A stretch of 35,455 bases of DNA, taken from assembly GCF_003688935.1 (NCBI RefSeq), contig NZ_REGE01000018.1, positions 1 through 35,455 on the forward strand, written 5' to 3'. Below the pieces are notes generated by a model. That model was not told the origin of the DNA, searched no databases, and saw nothing but the letters and a program-made list of their open reading frames with translations. The position numbers and the translations under genes are program-made. The DNA is from Corynebacterium macginleyi (lineage in GTDB: Bacteria > Actinomycetota > Actinomycetes > Mycobacteriales > Mycobacteriaceae). Positions 1 to 8,209 of this stretch are shown here, one piece after another (within the stretch, counting starts at the first letter, position 1; every line of letters starts with the position of its first letter).

Positions 1-125
1 AGACACCTCATGCACCGCACAGGAGACGCCAATGGTGACCACAACCAGCTAACCGCCTGACCTCAAACACAGAACTGAATACCGAGCCGAAAGCACAAAC
101 GGCTACACCACTACACGGGACTTGA

Positions 126-711
126 CCCAACGGCCTCGTCTTCACCGCCCGCCTAGCAGGACGCAAAGGTGGGCGAAACGCCTTTGAAAAAGTCCTCACC
201 ACCAACAAAATCCAACAGAAAAACGGCCGACCAGGCCATCCCCAAACTCAAGGAAAAATCGAGCGCTTCCACCAAACACTCAAAAAATGGATCAACGCCC
301 GACCACCCGCTAAAACCGTTGCTGAACTGCAGAAACTCCTTGACGAATTCCGCGACTACTACAACACCACACGCCCCCACAAAGCCCTAGGCCGACGCAC
401 CCCACACCAGGCCTATACCACCGGCGAAAAAGCCAGCCCAGCCCACAACCCGACACAAGAATGGCGCACCAGAAACGACGTCGTCTGGGACAGAAGGCAA
501 AACCACCGTGCGCTACGCCGGCAAACTCTTCCACCTAGGCATCGGCCGCAAATGGAAGAGAAAGAAAATCCTCATGGTCATCGCCGACAACCACGTCATC
601 ACATCACTAGCCGAAACCGGCGAAGTCATCACCGAACACTACATCGACACCAGCCGCAACTACCAAAAGCCCTACTGGAAACAAGGAGACCCACCCCTAG
701 GCCCAGAATAA
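126..711 (+). pseudogene. IS481-family transposase remnant, C-terminal half, frameshifted
   Basis: The frame read from 126 gives the end of a DDE integrase-type transposase: NGLVFTARLAGRKGG, then GKIERFHQTLKKW, and the RPHKALGRRTP block typical of IS481/IS3 catalytic cores. The frame is lost near 490-508 and continues in the next frame as VRYAGKLFHLGIGR up to the stop at 709-711, so there is at least one frameshift. Upstream of about 126 the N-terminal half cannot be read; it is missing or too degraded. The downstream part matches the C-terminal tail of actinobacterial IS481-type transposases, as I recall them. The gene is not functional. It belongs to the element whose right end follows at 712-805. 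Confidence 0.8.
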
Positions 712-805
712 GAAGAAACCGGCATCCCAAAACAAAAAGAAACTGAGATGCCGGTTTGTCAACGATGTCGCGACTCACCTGTCAAGCATGTCGCGACTCA
801 TGACA
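712..805 (+). mobile_element. Right end of IS481-type element
   Basis: Directly after the transposase remnant is a hairpin (accggcatc at 718-726 pairing with gatgccggt at 747-755), probably the transposase terminator. A terminal sequence with two copies of a tgtcaa..atgtcgcgact unit follows and ends in tgaca at 801-805, as IS481 ends typically do (TGT...ACA). A closely related sequence in the same orientation occurs at 6204-6295. The end lies 5 bp from the 3' end of tRNA-Asp. Confidence 0.7.
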
Positions 806-810
806 GAATG

Positions 811-884
811 CGACCTTGACGGGACTTGAACCCGCGACCTCCGCCGTGACAGGGCGGCGCGCTAACCAACTGCGCCACAAGGCC
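811..884 (-). tRNA. tRNA-Asp (GTC)
   Basis: The minus strand folds as a standard cloverleaf of 74 nt. The acceptor stem GGCCTTG pairs with CAAGGTC (one G-U), the discriminator is G, the D arm is GCGCAGTTGGTTAGCGC, the anticodon loop is CTGTCAC with anticodon GTC, and the T arm is GCGGGTTCAAGTCCCGT. No CCA is encoded. tRNA-Glu lies 34 bp upstream in the same direction, so the two are probably co-transcribed. Confidence 0.96.
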
Positions 885-918
885 AAATGAATTTTTTAAA
901 CCAACACAAAAGTGTTGG

Positions 919-991
919 TACCCCCAACGGGATTCGAACCCGTGCCGCTGCCGTGAAAGGGCAGTGTCCTAGGCCGCTAGACGATGGGGGC
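919..991 (-). tRNA. tRNA-Glu (TTC)
   Basis: The minus strand gives a 73-nt cloverleaf starting GCCCCCATCGTCTAG. The anticodon loop is CTTTCAC (anticodon TTC), the T arm is CGGGTTCGAATCCCG, and the acceptor stem closes with TGGGGGT plus discriminator A. The terminal G1-U72 pair is the usual one in actinobacterial tRNA-Glu. It heads a Glu-Asp tRNA pair. Confidence 0.96.
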
Positions 992-1072
992 CCGTCGCTT
1001 TTGGCGACTTCTAGAAATATACTGGAGACAACGCTAAGAAACAAAATCGCTCCGTTAGAAGGAGTTTTACCC

Positions 1073-1405
1073 ATGAACGAACAGCACAAAACCTGTTCCT
1101 GCCACGAGCCAGATGTACACGGCTATAACGCGGACAGCAAGAGTAAAGCACGTTATCTGGCGCGTCTGAAACGCATCGAAGGCCAGACGCGCGGTATTCA
1201 CCGCATGGTCGATGAGGACCAATACTGCATCAATATCATCACCCAAATCTCTGCGGTGACCTCCGCACTGGAAAACGTCTCCCTGACGCTTCTAGAGGAC
1301 CACATAGAACACTGCGTAGCCGGTGCAGCAGCCGAGGACGGCGAGGTGGCTAAGGAGAAGCTAGCGGAGGCTATGCATGCTATTAAAAAGCTCGTGAAAA
1401 ACTAG
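1073..1405 (+). CDS. csoR: CsoR-family copper-sensing transcriptional repressor
   Basis: This is a 110-residue DUF156/CsoR protein, an all-helical metal-sensing repressor whose apo form binds operator DNA. The family core ARYLARLKRIEGQTRGIHRMV is present. The cuprous-site ligands expected of CsoR are visible as Cys52 (QYCINI), His77 and Cys81 (DHIEHC), matching the Cys-His-Cys set of M. tuberculosis CsoR. The N-terminus adds CSCHEPDVH, which could be a further metal-binding tail. The start at 1073 is chosen because AGAAGGAG stands 8-9 bp upstream; the reading frame stays open upstream, but only through the tRNA-Glu gene. No copper ATPase or chaperone gene is adjacent: downstream genes are decayed iron permeases. 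Its target operon must lie elsewhere or has been lost. Confidence 0.9.
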   Translation: MNEQHKTCSCHEPDVHGYNADSKSKARYLARLKRIEGQTRGIHRMVDEDQYCINIITQISAVTSALENVSLTLLEDHIEHCVAGAAAEDGEVAKEKLAEAMHAIKKLVKN

Positions 1406-1718
1406 AATAAGAGCCGTACGCACTCGGTTCCTGATGTGGGCCCTGTGGCGCACGAATTTATAACTTTCCGGACATGGATTGCATGCAGATGCAATGACCC
1501 GGCAGACCCCCGCGTGGGCGTGTTCACCTGCACCTGCGACTGCCTGGTGATCTGCGTGGCAAAAACCCCGCTATCGGCACGACCACCCCAGTCCCCGGCG
1601 CGCAGCCACACGGTCTATAACTCCCACCGTTACCGCATAATTACTAGGTACCACTCGCCTAACTTTCGGTTCACCCCATCGTTCGATGGAACCGCTACGA
1701 GTTTTAAGGCCTAGCAGA
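1406..1718. other. Intergenic stretch with a tRNA-Lys 3'-end fragment
   Basis: I see no gene here. Bases 1433-1448 are identical to 6296-6311, which is the last 12 nt of tRNA-Lys (including the discriminator) plus 4 flanking bases. Open frames in the stretch have no recognisable protein content. The rest shows no clear terminator or repeat. Confidence 0.5.
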
Positions 1719-2499
1719 ATGACCTCTTTTTCCCCACCACACGCACCCCCAACAGCAGAAGCATATGCAACACCCGCGCAGGCGGACGTCACCAAGTAGC
1801 AGCGGTCCCGCCGCCGTGAGGGACTGCTCCTCATCCTCGCTCTCCTGCTCGTGAGCATCGCGATGAACTTCGCCAACGGCTCCTACTTCCTGGCCGACCC
1901 CGGCATTCTCGGCGTCAATGCGGGTGCGGGCTTCGCCGGCACTCTCGTCCTCGCAGGTATGACGCTGGGCGCGGTACTTACGGGACGCACAAGCTTCCTC
2001 CCCCTCATCGGCCCCGCCACCTTCGATGCGGTTCGACACTGGGGTGTGGGTTCCACCACGGATGTGACCCTCGGGGATATCCTCAGCGCCCTGCCGTTCC
2101 TTACGGTGGCATGCTTCTCTCTCTGGCGCTGTCGTAATCCCTCAACTCCATTGCGCTTGGCGACGTTCTCGCGGCATCGCTCGGCACGAAGGTGGGACGT
2201 ACCCGCGTGCTTAGCCTCATTGCCCTCACCCTGCTCGCGGGTTCTGCCCCGACACTGACCGGTGGCATTAGCTTCGTAGGTCTGATGGTTCCGCATGTGG
2301 CGCGGTGGTTCGTAGACCCTGATTAGCTGTGGTTCATTGCTACTCCGCCCTGGCAGCGCCCGTGCTCATCCTCGTCGCCGATACTGTGGGGCGCATCGTC
2401 GCACTCCCCGGCGAGGCCGAAGCCGGCATCATCACCGCCCTCATCGGCGCGCACGTTCTCATCGCCCTCGTACGCAGAAGGAAAGTGAGTGGACTGTGA
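1719..2499 (+). pseudogene. FecCD-family iron-siderophore ABC permease, pseudogene (first of two)
   Basis: An ATG at 1719 opens a frame that hits an in-frame TAG at 1797. Beyond it the same frame reads a hydrophobic segment (LLLILALLLVSIA) and LADPGILGVNAGAGFAG, the signature of FepD/FecC-type permeases, then GDILSALPFL. Near 2120-2150 the frame shifts; family sequence resumes as LALGDVLAASLG, SFVGLMVPHVARWFV, a stop near 2323, and finally GRIVALPGEAEAGI before the TGA at 2497. The product is also too short: the region between the first membrane segment and the NPLADPG-like motif is deleted. The end overlaps the next gene's GTG by 4 bp, the remnant of a translationally coupled permease pair. 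Confidence 0.8.
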
Positions 2500-3370
2500 A
2501 AGAGACACAGCCTCAGCAGATATCCCCCGGCTATCGCAGTCTTACGCTGCACTCGCGCTGGTTTTCACATCGCATCCCGGTGCGGCTCGCCGCGACCAGC
2601 GCAGTGCTTTCCTCCCGGCCATCACCTTGGCCTTAATCTCGCTCACGCTCGGGGGAGTACCACCTCTCCTCCCCAGAGGTACTTCACGCGCTCGGCATCG
2701 ATGGCGATCTCGGCGGTATTTTTGGAGCTCTGCTGGGCATAGGCGGCGCAATCTTCCAATCACTACCCGCAATCCCCTGGGTTGCCCGGACATTATCGGC
2801 TTTGATGCCGGCTCCTACACCGCCGTGACAATCACCGTTCTGGCGCTCGGATCGACGAGCTACTGGGACTGACGGGTGCCGCTCTCATCGGCGGCACACT
2901 CACCGCCCTGGCGGTCTATGTGCTGGCATGGCGACGTGGCGTACAGAGCTTCCGACTCATCATCGTGGATATCGCTATGTCCGCCGCCCTCGGATCGCTG
3001 AACTCCTACCCCATCACCCGCGCGCTGGAAGAGGATGCCATGGTTGTCGTTTTTGGGCGGCGAGCTCGATTACCAGGATAAAGTGGCAGGGACTCATCCC
3101 GGTGCTCATCCTGGGCGCGTTCGTCTTTGTGGCGGTTGCACTGCTTGCCTCCTCCCTGCACACGATGGAGCTGGGCGACGAGGCCGCTACCACGCAGGGC
3201 GTTCGGGTGCAGCGCACCCGCCCCTGCCCATGGTCGGGAGCGTAGCGACAACCGCGCTCACCGCCCAGCTCATGGAGGATGTCTTTGACCTGTGGTGCCT
3301 AGTAGTACCCGATCCGGCAACGGGCGCCCCCTCGGTGGCACGACCCAACTCGCGAGCCTTTGCCGATTAG
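2496..3370 (+). pseudogene. FecCD-family iron-siderophore ABC permease, pseudogene (second of two)
   Basis: It starts at a GTG overlapping the previous stop. Pieces of a FepG-type permease are spread over all three frames: GIGGAIFQSLTRNPLG followed by PDIIGFDAGSYTA (the conserved NPL...PDIIG block) near 2730-2820, ALIGGTLTALAVYVL and RLIIVDIAMSAALGS near 2880-3000, and WQGLIPVLILGAFVF with MELGDEAATTQGVRVQR near 3090-3210. At least four frame changes separate them, so no functional permease can be made. No ATP-binding subunit gene is seen nearby. A broken substrate-binding lipoprotein lies at 5240-5919 on the other strand. Confidence 0.8.
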
Positions 3371-3387
3371 TCATTTCCATGAAAGAT

Positions 3388-3414
3388 ACCACCCATATGG
3401 GGTGTTTTTTCTTT
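3388..3414 (+). terminator. Rho-independent terminator after the permease remnants
   Basis: The stem caccc (3390-3394) pairs with gggtg (3400-3404), followed by a run of Ts interrupted by one C. It sits just after the last readable permease frame, so the operon's 3' end survives although its genes are broken. Confidence 0.7.
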
Positions 3415-3605
3415 TCATAAAGAACCGAATAAAACCCAAAGAAGCACGTATAAGCCGAATTATCTCCACCTATGAAATGGAGTGATTTTTGTCACATCTA
3501 AAATTAATGTTGTCCAGAGCACATATTTGATAGCGTAAGGCTCAGTTCAGCCAAACCCCTTGCCGTGAAATACGCGGCACTGTTTTTGTAGGAAAGGATT
3601 CTCTC

Positions 3606-4712
3606 ATGCGCCGTTCCATTCTGCGCACCACCGCAGCTTTCTTTGCCGCCGTCGGCCTCACGGTCTCTGCCGCCACCATCTCGACCGCCAATGCCGCCCT
3701 CTCCAGCAAGCCCGCCCCGGCGGCGTCCGAAAGCCCTGTCCTCCCCTGGACGGATATGGGACCGCACGGCCCCTACGCCAAGGACTTCATCAACGGCATG
3801 GCCAAGCAGGGTCTAACGGAGAACCTCACGCCCCCGAGCGCCAATATCGCCTGCACCCCTGCCCCCGGAGAGAATCCCGTCGTGCTCCTGCACGGCATGA
3901 ACTCGAATGCATACCAGACATACGCGGGCATGTCCTCGAAGCTAGCCGAGCTTGGCAAGTGCGTGTACGCCTTCAACGTGGGCAAGATGCCGGGCACCCT
4001 CACCCCGGATGGAAGCTCTCTCATCGGTAGCGTGCCCATCACTCGCGCCATGGCTCCCTTCGAGACCTCCTTAGCGCAGTTCACCGACTACATCAACCGC
4101 CTGAAGGAACAGACCGGCGCCACCGAGGTCGACCTCGTGGGGCACTCTGCTGGTGCCACCATCGCCACCGCCTACGCCAAGCAAGAGCAGGGACACGGCG
4201 TCGGCACCATCGTATCCATCGCGGGCGTGCTGCACGGCACTTCCCTGCTAGGAGTTTCCTATGCTCTAGAAAAGCTCAACGCCCTGAATGGTTTCGGCGA
4301 TAACCTCATCACCCTGGCCGTAAGCCCCAGCACCCGACAGTTGCTGCAGCACAGCGACTACATGGCGCAGCTCAACGAGGGCGGGATTGAGGTTCCCGGC
4401 GTGCGCTACGCCTCCATCTCCACCCGCTTCGATGAGGCCGTGACCCCGCTGGCCGCGAGCCAGTTCACCTCCCCTGAAGCTACCAACCACGTGCTGCAGG
4501 ACGGATGCTCTCTGGATGCCTCCGAGCACCTGGGCATCACGTACTCCCCGCGCGCGATCGCACTGACCGCTAATGAGCTGGGTCGCAACGTCGAGGTGCC
4601 GTGCACCCCGGTAACTGGTTTTGTTGACGGTGGCTCCTCTATGGGTGCCGACTGGCTCTCCAGCATGGATACCATCGTGAACCCCATCGCGGAGGGTTCC
4701 TCCAAGTTCTAG
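3606..4712 (+). CDS. Secreted triacylglycerol lipase / esterase (alpha/beta hydrolase)
   Basis: A 368-residue exported hydrolase. Residues 1-30 form a signal peptide (MRRSILRTTA, hydrophobic core, ANA-A cleavage). The mature enzyme has VVLLHGMNS around 92-100 (oxyanion-hole HG) and VGHSAGA with nucleophile Ser181; a late Asp (STRFDEAV) and His (ASEHLG) are plausible remaining triad members. Cys83/Cys119 and two late cysteines may form disulfides. It resembles the secreted lipases by which lipid-requiring skin corynebacteria (for example LipS-type enzymes of C. accolens) release fatty acids from host triacylglycerols; the substrate is inferred. AGGAAAGGA precedes the ATG. It is the only intact protein gene between the permease remnants and tRNA-Lys, and is transcribed alone with its own terminator. 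Confidence 0.85.
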   Translation: MRRSILRTTAAFFAAVGLTVSAATISTANAALSSKPAPAASESPVLPWTDMGPHGPYAKDFINGMAKQGLTENLTPPSANIACTPAPGENPVVLLHGMNSNAYQTYAGMSSKLAELGKCVYAFNVGKMPGTLTPDGSSLIGSVPITRAMAPFETSLAQFTDYINRLKEQTGATEVDLVGHSAGATIATAYAKQEQGHGVGTIVSIAGVLHGTSLLGVSYALEKLNALNGFGDNLITLAVSPSTRQLLQHSDYMAQLNEGGIEVPGVRYASISTRFDEAVTPLAASQFTSPEATNHVLQDGCSLDASEHLGITYSPRAIALTANELGRNVEVPCTPVTGFVDGGSSMGADWLSSMDTIVNPIAEGSSKF

Positions 4713-4743
4713 GGGCGGTCCTTCACCCCATATAGCTCCTCTA

Positions 4744-4790
4744 CTCCTTGCAGTTCATCGCGCCGGGACGCGAAAACTGCAAGGAGTTTT
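4744..4790 (+). terminator. Strong rho-independent terminator of the lipase gene
   Basis: A perfect 12-bp stem (ctccttgcagtt at 4744-4755 with aactgcaaggag at 4775-4786) is followed by tttt. The loop contains a further cgcg/cgcg pairing. It lies about 30 bp after the lipase stop. Confidence 0.9.
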
Positions 4791-5239
4791 GTGTGTCATG
4801 GGCAGGACACCAAGAACTACTATCTAGAACAGTGGCGGAACATCCCGGTTACACAGATCACAGATCATCCCTATACTGCGGGCATTCGCGGTACGAGCAG
4901 CCGTGCGCCGCTGCATCACACTGCGCGCCCACCACGCCCCGTGTGCGACATGCCCACCGCGCTCATCAGGTTCCGTGGTGTTAGTGCTCCCGCCGAGCCC
5001 GTCAATGCCAATGCGGTCGAGGTACTCCGCCAGCCCGTAGGCCGTGCCATCGCCCAGTGCGTTTTCACTAAGTGATATCCCCTCCTGCGCCGGGCTCAAT
5101 GGTTAGAATGTGGTCGCCCGTGGTCTTGAAGTGAAACAGCAAAGCAGGGTGACTGTGCAGGCACCCAGCATTCCGCCCGAAGTACCATGCTGCACCTTGT
5201 TCATGACCGCTGCAGCCGGTGATTCTGTAAAAAGGCTCA
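4791..5239. other. 449-bp stretch with no recognisable gene
   Basis: Open frames exist on both strands (for example 4824-5099 minus) but none shows a recognisable motif, a convincing ribosome binding site or a hydrophobic pattern. Given the broken genes on both sides, it is probably eroded coding sequence of unknown origin. Confidence 0.4.
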
Positions 5240-5919
5240 CTACTTCGTGAAGCTATCCTTAATGGAGTCCAGAAAGATCTGTGCGGAGTAACAATCTAGG
5301 CGGAAAGTCGACGCCGGGGTGTAGTACACCTGGTCGCTCTTATACGCCTCGGTGGAGTTGAAGGCCGGATCTTCCTTGATGAACTCCTTGTTCTTATCGG
5401 CGGCAGCAATAACGATCCAGAACTTACCCAGCAGCCCCTTCTGGATGTTCTCCAACGAGAGCTTAATGGTGTCGGGGGCGTAGTTCACGACGTTTTCGAT
5501 CTTCGGCTCGGCGTTCTCCCAGAGCTTGGCGAGGTCCTGCTCCTCGGCTTCCTTCGACCGCTGCTCGCAGAAGCCCTGACCATCCGACAAGCCAGCACTA
5601 TAGGGAACGGTCGCGGCAGATGCGACTACGGGAGCGTCAATAGCCAGCAGGAAGCCGGTGAGGGTGGTGTGGAGGTCGAGACGATGCGCTCGGGCTTCGA
5701 ATCCAGCGTCAAAACCCCGCCATCGGTCTCGACAGTGCGCGGCCACAGCCCTTCATCACGGCCGGAGAAGTTATCCCACGAGGCTGAGGAATTTGAATCG
5801 TTAGAAGTTCTGGAATCTCTGGAGCTGCAGGCCACCTGACCGAAGCCAAGGGTCAGCGCTGCGCCCACGGCCACAGCAGCCCTTACGAAATCCCGAAAAA
5901 TTACCGAGGGGTCTGGCAC
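5240..5919 (-). pseudogene. Iron-siderophore ABC transporter substrate-binding lipoprotein, pseudogene
   Basis: The first frame (from 5919) gives a lipoprotein signal (AAVAVGAALTLGFGQVAC), a Ser-rich linker, and then TVETDGGVLTLDSKPERIVSTS, the entry block of FepB/FhuD-type binding proteins. The frame breaks near 5660-5670. Family sequence resumes in another frame as TLTGFLLAIDAPVVASAA and runs to the stop at 5240, ending SAQIFLDSIKDSFTK. Joined together the two parts give only about 220 residues against more than 300 in the family, so a central portion is also missing. It stands opposite in direction to the two broken permeases and with them forms a decayed siderophore-uptake set. Confidence 0.8.
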
Positions 5920-6203
5920 TCAGCGCATCTGGATGTGCTGCTACGCGCAGCCGAGGCTCGCGCGGATATTCCCCCTACTGCAGTTCTCTTCTCTGCGCCT
6001 GCTGATGTCGCCCACCGCAACGAAATCCTGCAGGCACAGGAGCGCGGCGATGCCCTCCTCATCAAGGAACTCCTCCCCTGGACGCTGCGCTTCTCCGCTG
6101 TCCCCTCGCCCGCACACCAAATTATTACGGGGCATCCTCCGGCGGGCACGACTGAATGTGGTGGCACAGGGGCATCATCGATACCCTCCGCTGGTTCAAC
6201 ACG
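5920..6203. other. Gene fragment of unknown identity
   Basis: A plus-strand frame (about 5917-6170) reads HLDVLLRAAEARADIPPT and continues with helix-like composition, without a start codon or ribosome binding site at its beginning. I do not recognise the family. It lies between the broken binding protein and an IS end, so I take it as the residue of a gene truncated on both sides. Confidence 0.3.
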
Positions 6204-6295
6204 CAAAAACCGGCACCCCAGAACAAAAACAACTGAGATGCCGGTTTGTCAACGATGCCGCGACTAACCCGTCAAGTATGTCGCGACTGGTGACA
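6204..6295 (+). mobile_element. Second IS481-type right end (solo remnant)
   Basis: The sequence is closely similar to 712-805 in the same orientation: the same hairpin (accggca...tgccggt), the same two tgtcaa/gtcgcgact units, and the same tgaca end (6291-6295). No transposase remains. It ends 4 bp before the 3' end of tRNA-Lys, just as the first copy ends 5 bp before tRNA-Asp. Confidence 0.7.
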
Positions 6296-6299
6296 GATG

Positions 6300-6372
6300 T
6301 GGGCCCTGTGGGGATCGAACCCACGACCTGCGGATTAAAAGTCCGTAGCTCTACCAACTGAGCTAAAGGCCC
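6300..6372 (-). tRNA. tRNA-Lys (TTT)
   Basis: The minus strand gives a 73-nt cloverleaf: acceptor GGGCCTT with AGGGCCC (one T-G wobble), D arm GCTCAGTTGGTAGAGC, anticodon loop CTTTTAA (anticodon TTT), T arm GTGGGTTCGATCCCCAC, and discriminator A. CCA is not encoded. Its 3' end is duplicated at 1433-1448. Confidence 0.96.
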
Positions 6373-6459
6373 AACGAGGCTCTATATTAGCGTGTTGACT
6401 TTTAGATCTCCTAATTGGGTGTATTCGTCTGAGTCCTTCGCTGAACAATACCCGCACAA

Positions 6460-6496
6460 AACGGAAGGAGGGCCTCCCAGCTGGAACGCCCTCCCC
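6460..6496 (-). terminator. Terminator of actA
   Basis: On the minus strand ggagggc (6494-6488) pairs with gccctcc (6473-6467), followed by ttccgtttt. It begins about 20 bp after the actA stop. The T run is short and interrupted but the stem is GC-rich. Confidence 0.7.
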
Positions 6497-6514
6497 TTAA
6501 TAGCCCGGTCAGTA

Positions 6515-8017
6515 TTAACCGCGCATGTCACCCTTTTCTAGGAAGTTAACCTGGAAATCGAAAGCGGTCTTCAAGTCATGCGGGGTGTGCTGGAACCTGT
6601 TTTTCTTCGCACGGTCGTAGTACTCCTCCAGCAGCGGACGGTAGTCCGGATGAGCCACGGCTATAATCTTCTCTACACGCTGCTTTGGAGCCAAGCCACG
6701 CAGGTCAGCCACCCCGTACTCGGTGATGATGACCATGGTGTCGTGCTCCGTGTGGTCCGTGTGGGACACAAACGGAACCAGAGCGGAGATGGCACCATCC
6801 TTCGCGACGGACGGGGACACGAAAGTGGAAATGTAGGCGTTACGGGTGAAGTCACCAGAGCCTCCGGTGCCGTTCATAATACGAGAACCGGACACGTTGG
6901 TGGAGTTGATGTTGCCGTAGATATCTCCCTCAATCATGCCGTTGGAAGAGATCAGACCGACGCGGCGGATAACCTCAGGGTGGTTAGAAATCTGCTGCGG
7001 GCGCAGAATGATGTGTTTGCGGTAGCGATCGGCCTCGGCGTTCATCTTTTCGGCGTACTCCGGCGACAACGCGAAGGAGGTTGCAGAAGCCACGGTCATC
7101 TTGCCGGCATCGATAAGATCCAGCATGCCATCCTGGATAACCTCGGTGTATGCCTGAATGTTTTCGAACTTGGAGTCCAAAAGGCCAGCCATCACGGCGT
7201 TCGGCACGTTGCCCACGCCGGACTGCATGATGAATTTGTCGTACTCGAGGCGGCCTGCAGCTACCTCACCTTCCAAGAATTCGATGAAGTTAGCAGCAAT
7301 CTTCTCAGAGATCTCGTCCGGCGCTCGGAATGGAGCGTTGCGGTCGGGAGCGTTGGTCTTCACGACTGCCACGACCTTGTCCTTAGGTATCTCCATGTAG
7401 GTGGTACCGATGCGGTCACCCGGCTTGTTAATGGGGATGGGCTGGCGGTTAGGCAGCTTTTCGATACGGTAGATATCGTGCATACCCTCGAGGTTCTCGG
7501 ACTGCCACTCGTTAATCTCGATAATGATCTTATCTGCAGCATCAACGAACTCGAGGTTATTGCCCACTGCGGAGGACGGCACGATATTGCCTTCCTCGGT
7601 GATGCGTACGGCCTCGATGATAGCCACATGGAAGTCACCGTAGAAGCCTTCTTCTACCTGCTGGCCTAGGTGGGACAGGTGGATATCCTGGTAGAGCGCG
7701 GTACCGTCGTTGAATTGCTTGCGCAGCACGGGGTCGGAGTTATAGGGGGAGCGGAAGTTAATCGCCTCTGCCTCTGCCAAAACACCATCGCAGTCCGGGG
7801 CAGTAGAGGCACCAGAGAATAGGTCAATCTTGAACTCTTCGCCCTTTTCGTGCAGCGCCTTCGCCTTATCTGCGATGGCGGTAGGAACACCCTTAGGGTA
7901 ACCGGCACCGGTGAAGCCGGAGATGCCTACGCGGTCACCATTGTTGACGTACTTCGCGGCTTCTTCTGCAGAAACTACGAGCTTTTCAAACGGGGCGTAT
8001 GCGATTCTATCGGACAA
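6515..8017 (-). CDS. actA: Succinyl-CoA:acetate CoA-transferase (ActA/Cat, acetyl-CoA hydrolase/transferase family)
   Basis: A 500-residue class I CoA-transferase that moves CoA between acetyl- or succinyl-CoA and acetate or other short acids in the cytosol. It supports acetate assimilation and acetate formation, and is known in C. glutamicum as ActA/Cat. The sequence matches that protein closely as I recall it: GFTGAGYPK near the N-terminus, STAPDCDGVLAEAEAI, SHLGQQVEEGF, and the catalytic block IQAYTEVIQDGM with Glu292 as the residue forming the glutamyl-CoA thioester. NGTGGSGDFTRN and EYGVADLRGLAP follow. The start is a TTG, supported by a strong AAAGGAGG ribosome binding site just upstream and by alignment with MSDRIA. 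It is monocistronic and divergent from dusB. Confidence 0.93.
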   Translation of the reverse strand: MSDRIAYAPFEKLVVSAEEAAKYVNNGDRVGISGFTGAGYPKGVPTAIADKAKALHEKGEEFKIDLFSGASTAPDCDGVLAEAEAINFRSPYNSDPVLRKQFNDGTALYQDIHLSHLGQQVEEGFYGDFHVAIIEAVRITEEGNIVPSSAVGNNLEFVDAADKIIIEINEWQSENLEGMHDIYRIEKLPNRQPIPINKPGDRIGTTYMEIPKDKVVAVVKTNAPDRNAPFRAPDEISEKIAANFIEFLEGEVAAGRLEYDKFIMQSGVGNVPNAVMAGLLDSKFENIQAYTEVIQDGMLDLIDAGKMTVASATSFALSPEYAEKMNAEADRYRKHIILRPQQISNHPEVIRRVGLISSNGMIEGDIYGNINSTNVSGSRIMNGTGGSGDFTRNAYISTFVSPSVAKDGAISALVPFVSHTDHTEHDTMVIITEYGVADLRGLAPKQRVEKIIAVAHPDYRPLLEEYYDRAKKNRFQHTPHDLKTAFDFQVNFLEKGDMRG

Positions 8018-8209
8018 CTGTTATCCTCCTTTATCTGCGAGTAGACCGGGGCTACGGCCAACCCAATTTAGTTACACAGACCACAGTAGCGAAAACTAAC
8101 GTTTTTTCCACCATCATTGTGTGATCTCAACCCCAATAATGGGATCCCACAGTAAGCGCCACCTGTGCCCTAGTTGCTAAATTCCGCCGTTAACAAGCAC
8201 AATTAGGGC

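Noticed and set aside
887..1072. Longer start for the CsoR gene
   Set aside because: The extension runs through the tRNA-Glu gene and adds no family sequence; the ATG at 1073 has a good ribosome binding site.
1436..1714. Possible 92-codon gene after csoR
   Set aside because: Composition is unlike a protein, there is no ribosome binding site, and it spans the tRNA-Lys fragment.
4791..5099. Overlapping open frames on both strands after the lipase terminator
   Set aside because: Neither shows a domain, signal or ribosome binding site; such frames are common by chance at this GC content.
6578..7669. Long plus-strand open frame (363 codons) opposite actA
   Set aside because: It is antisense to a clearly conserved gene, rich in His/Val as expected of a shadow frame in high-GC DNA, and has no ribosome binding site.
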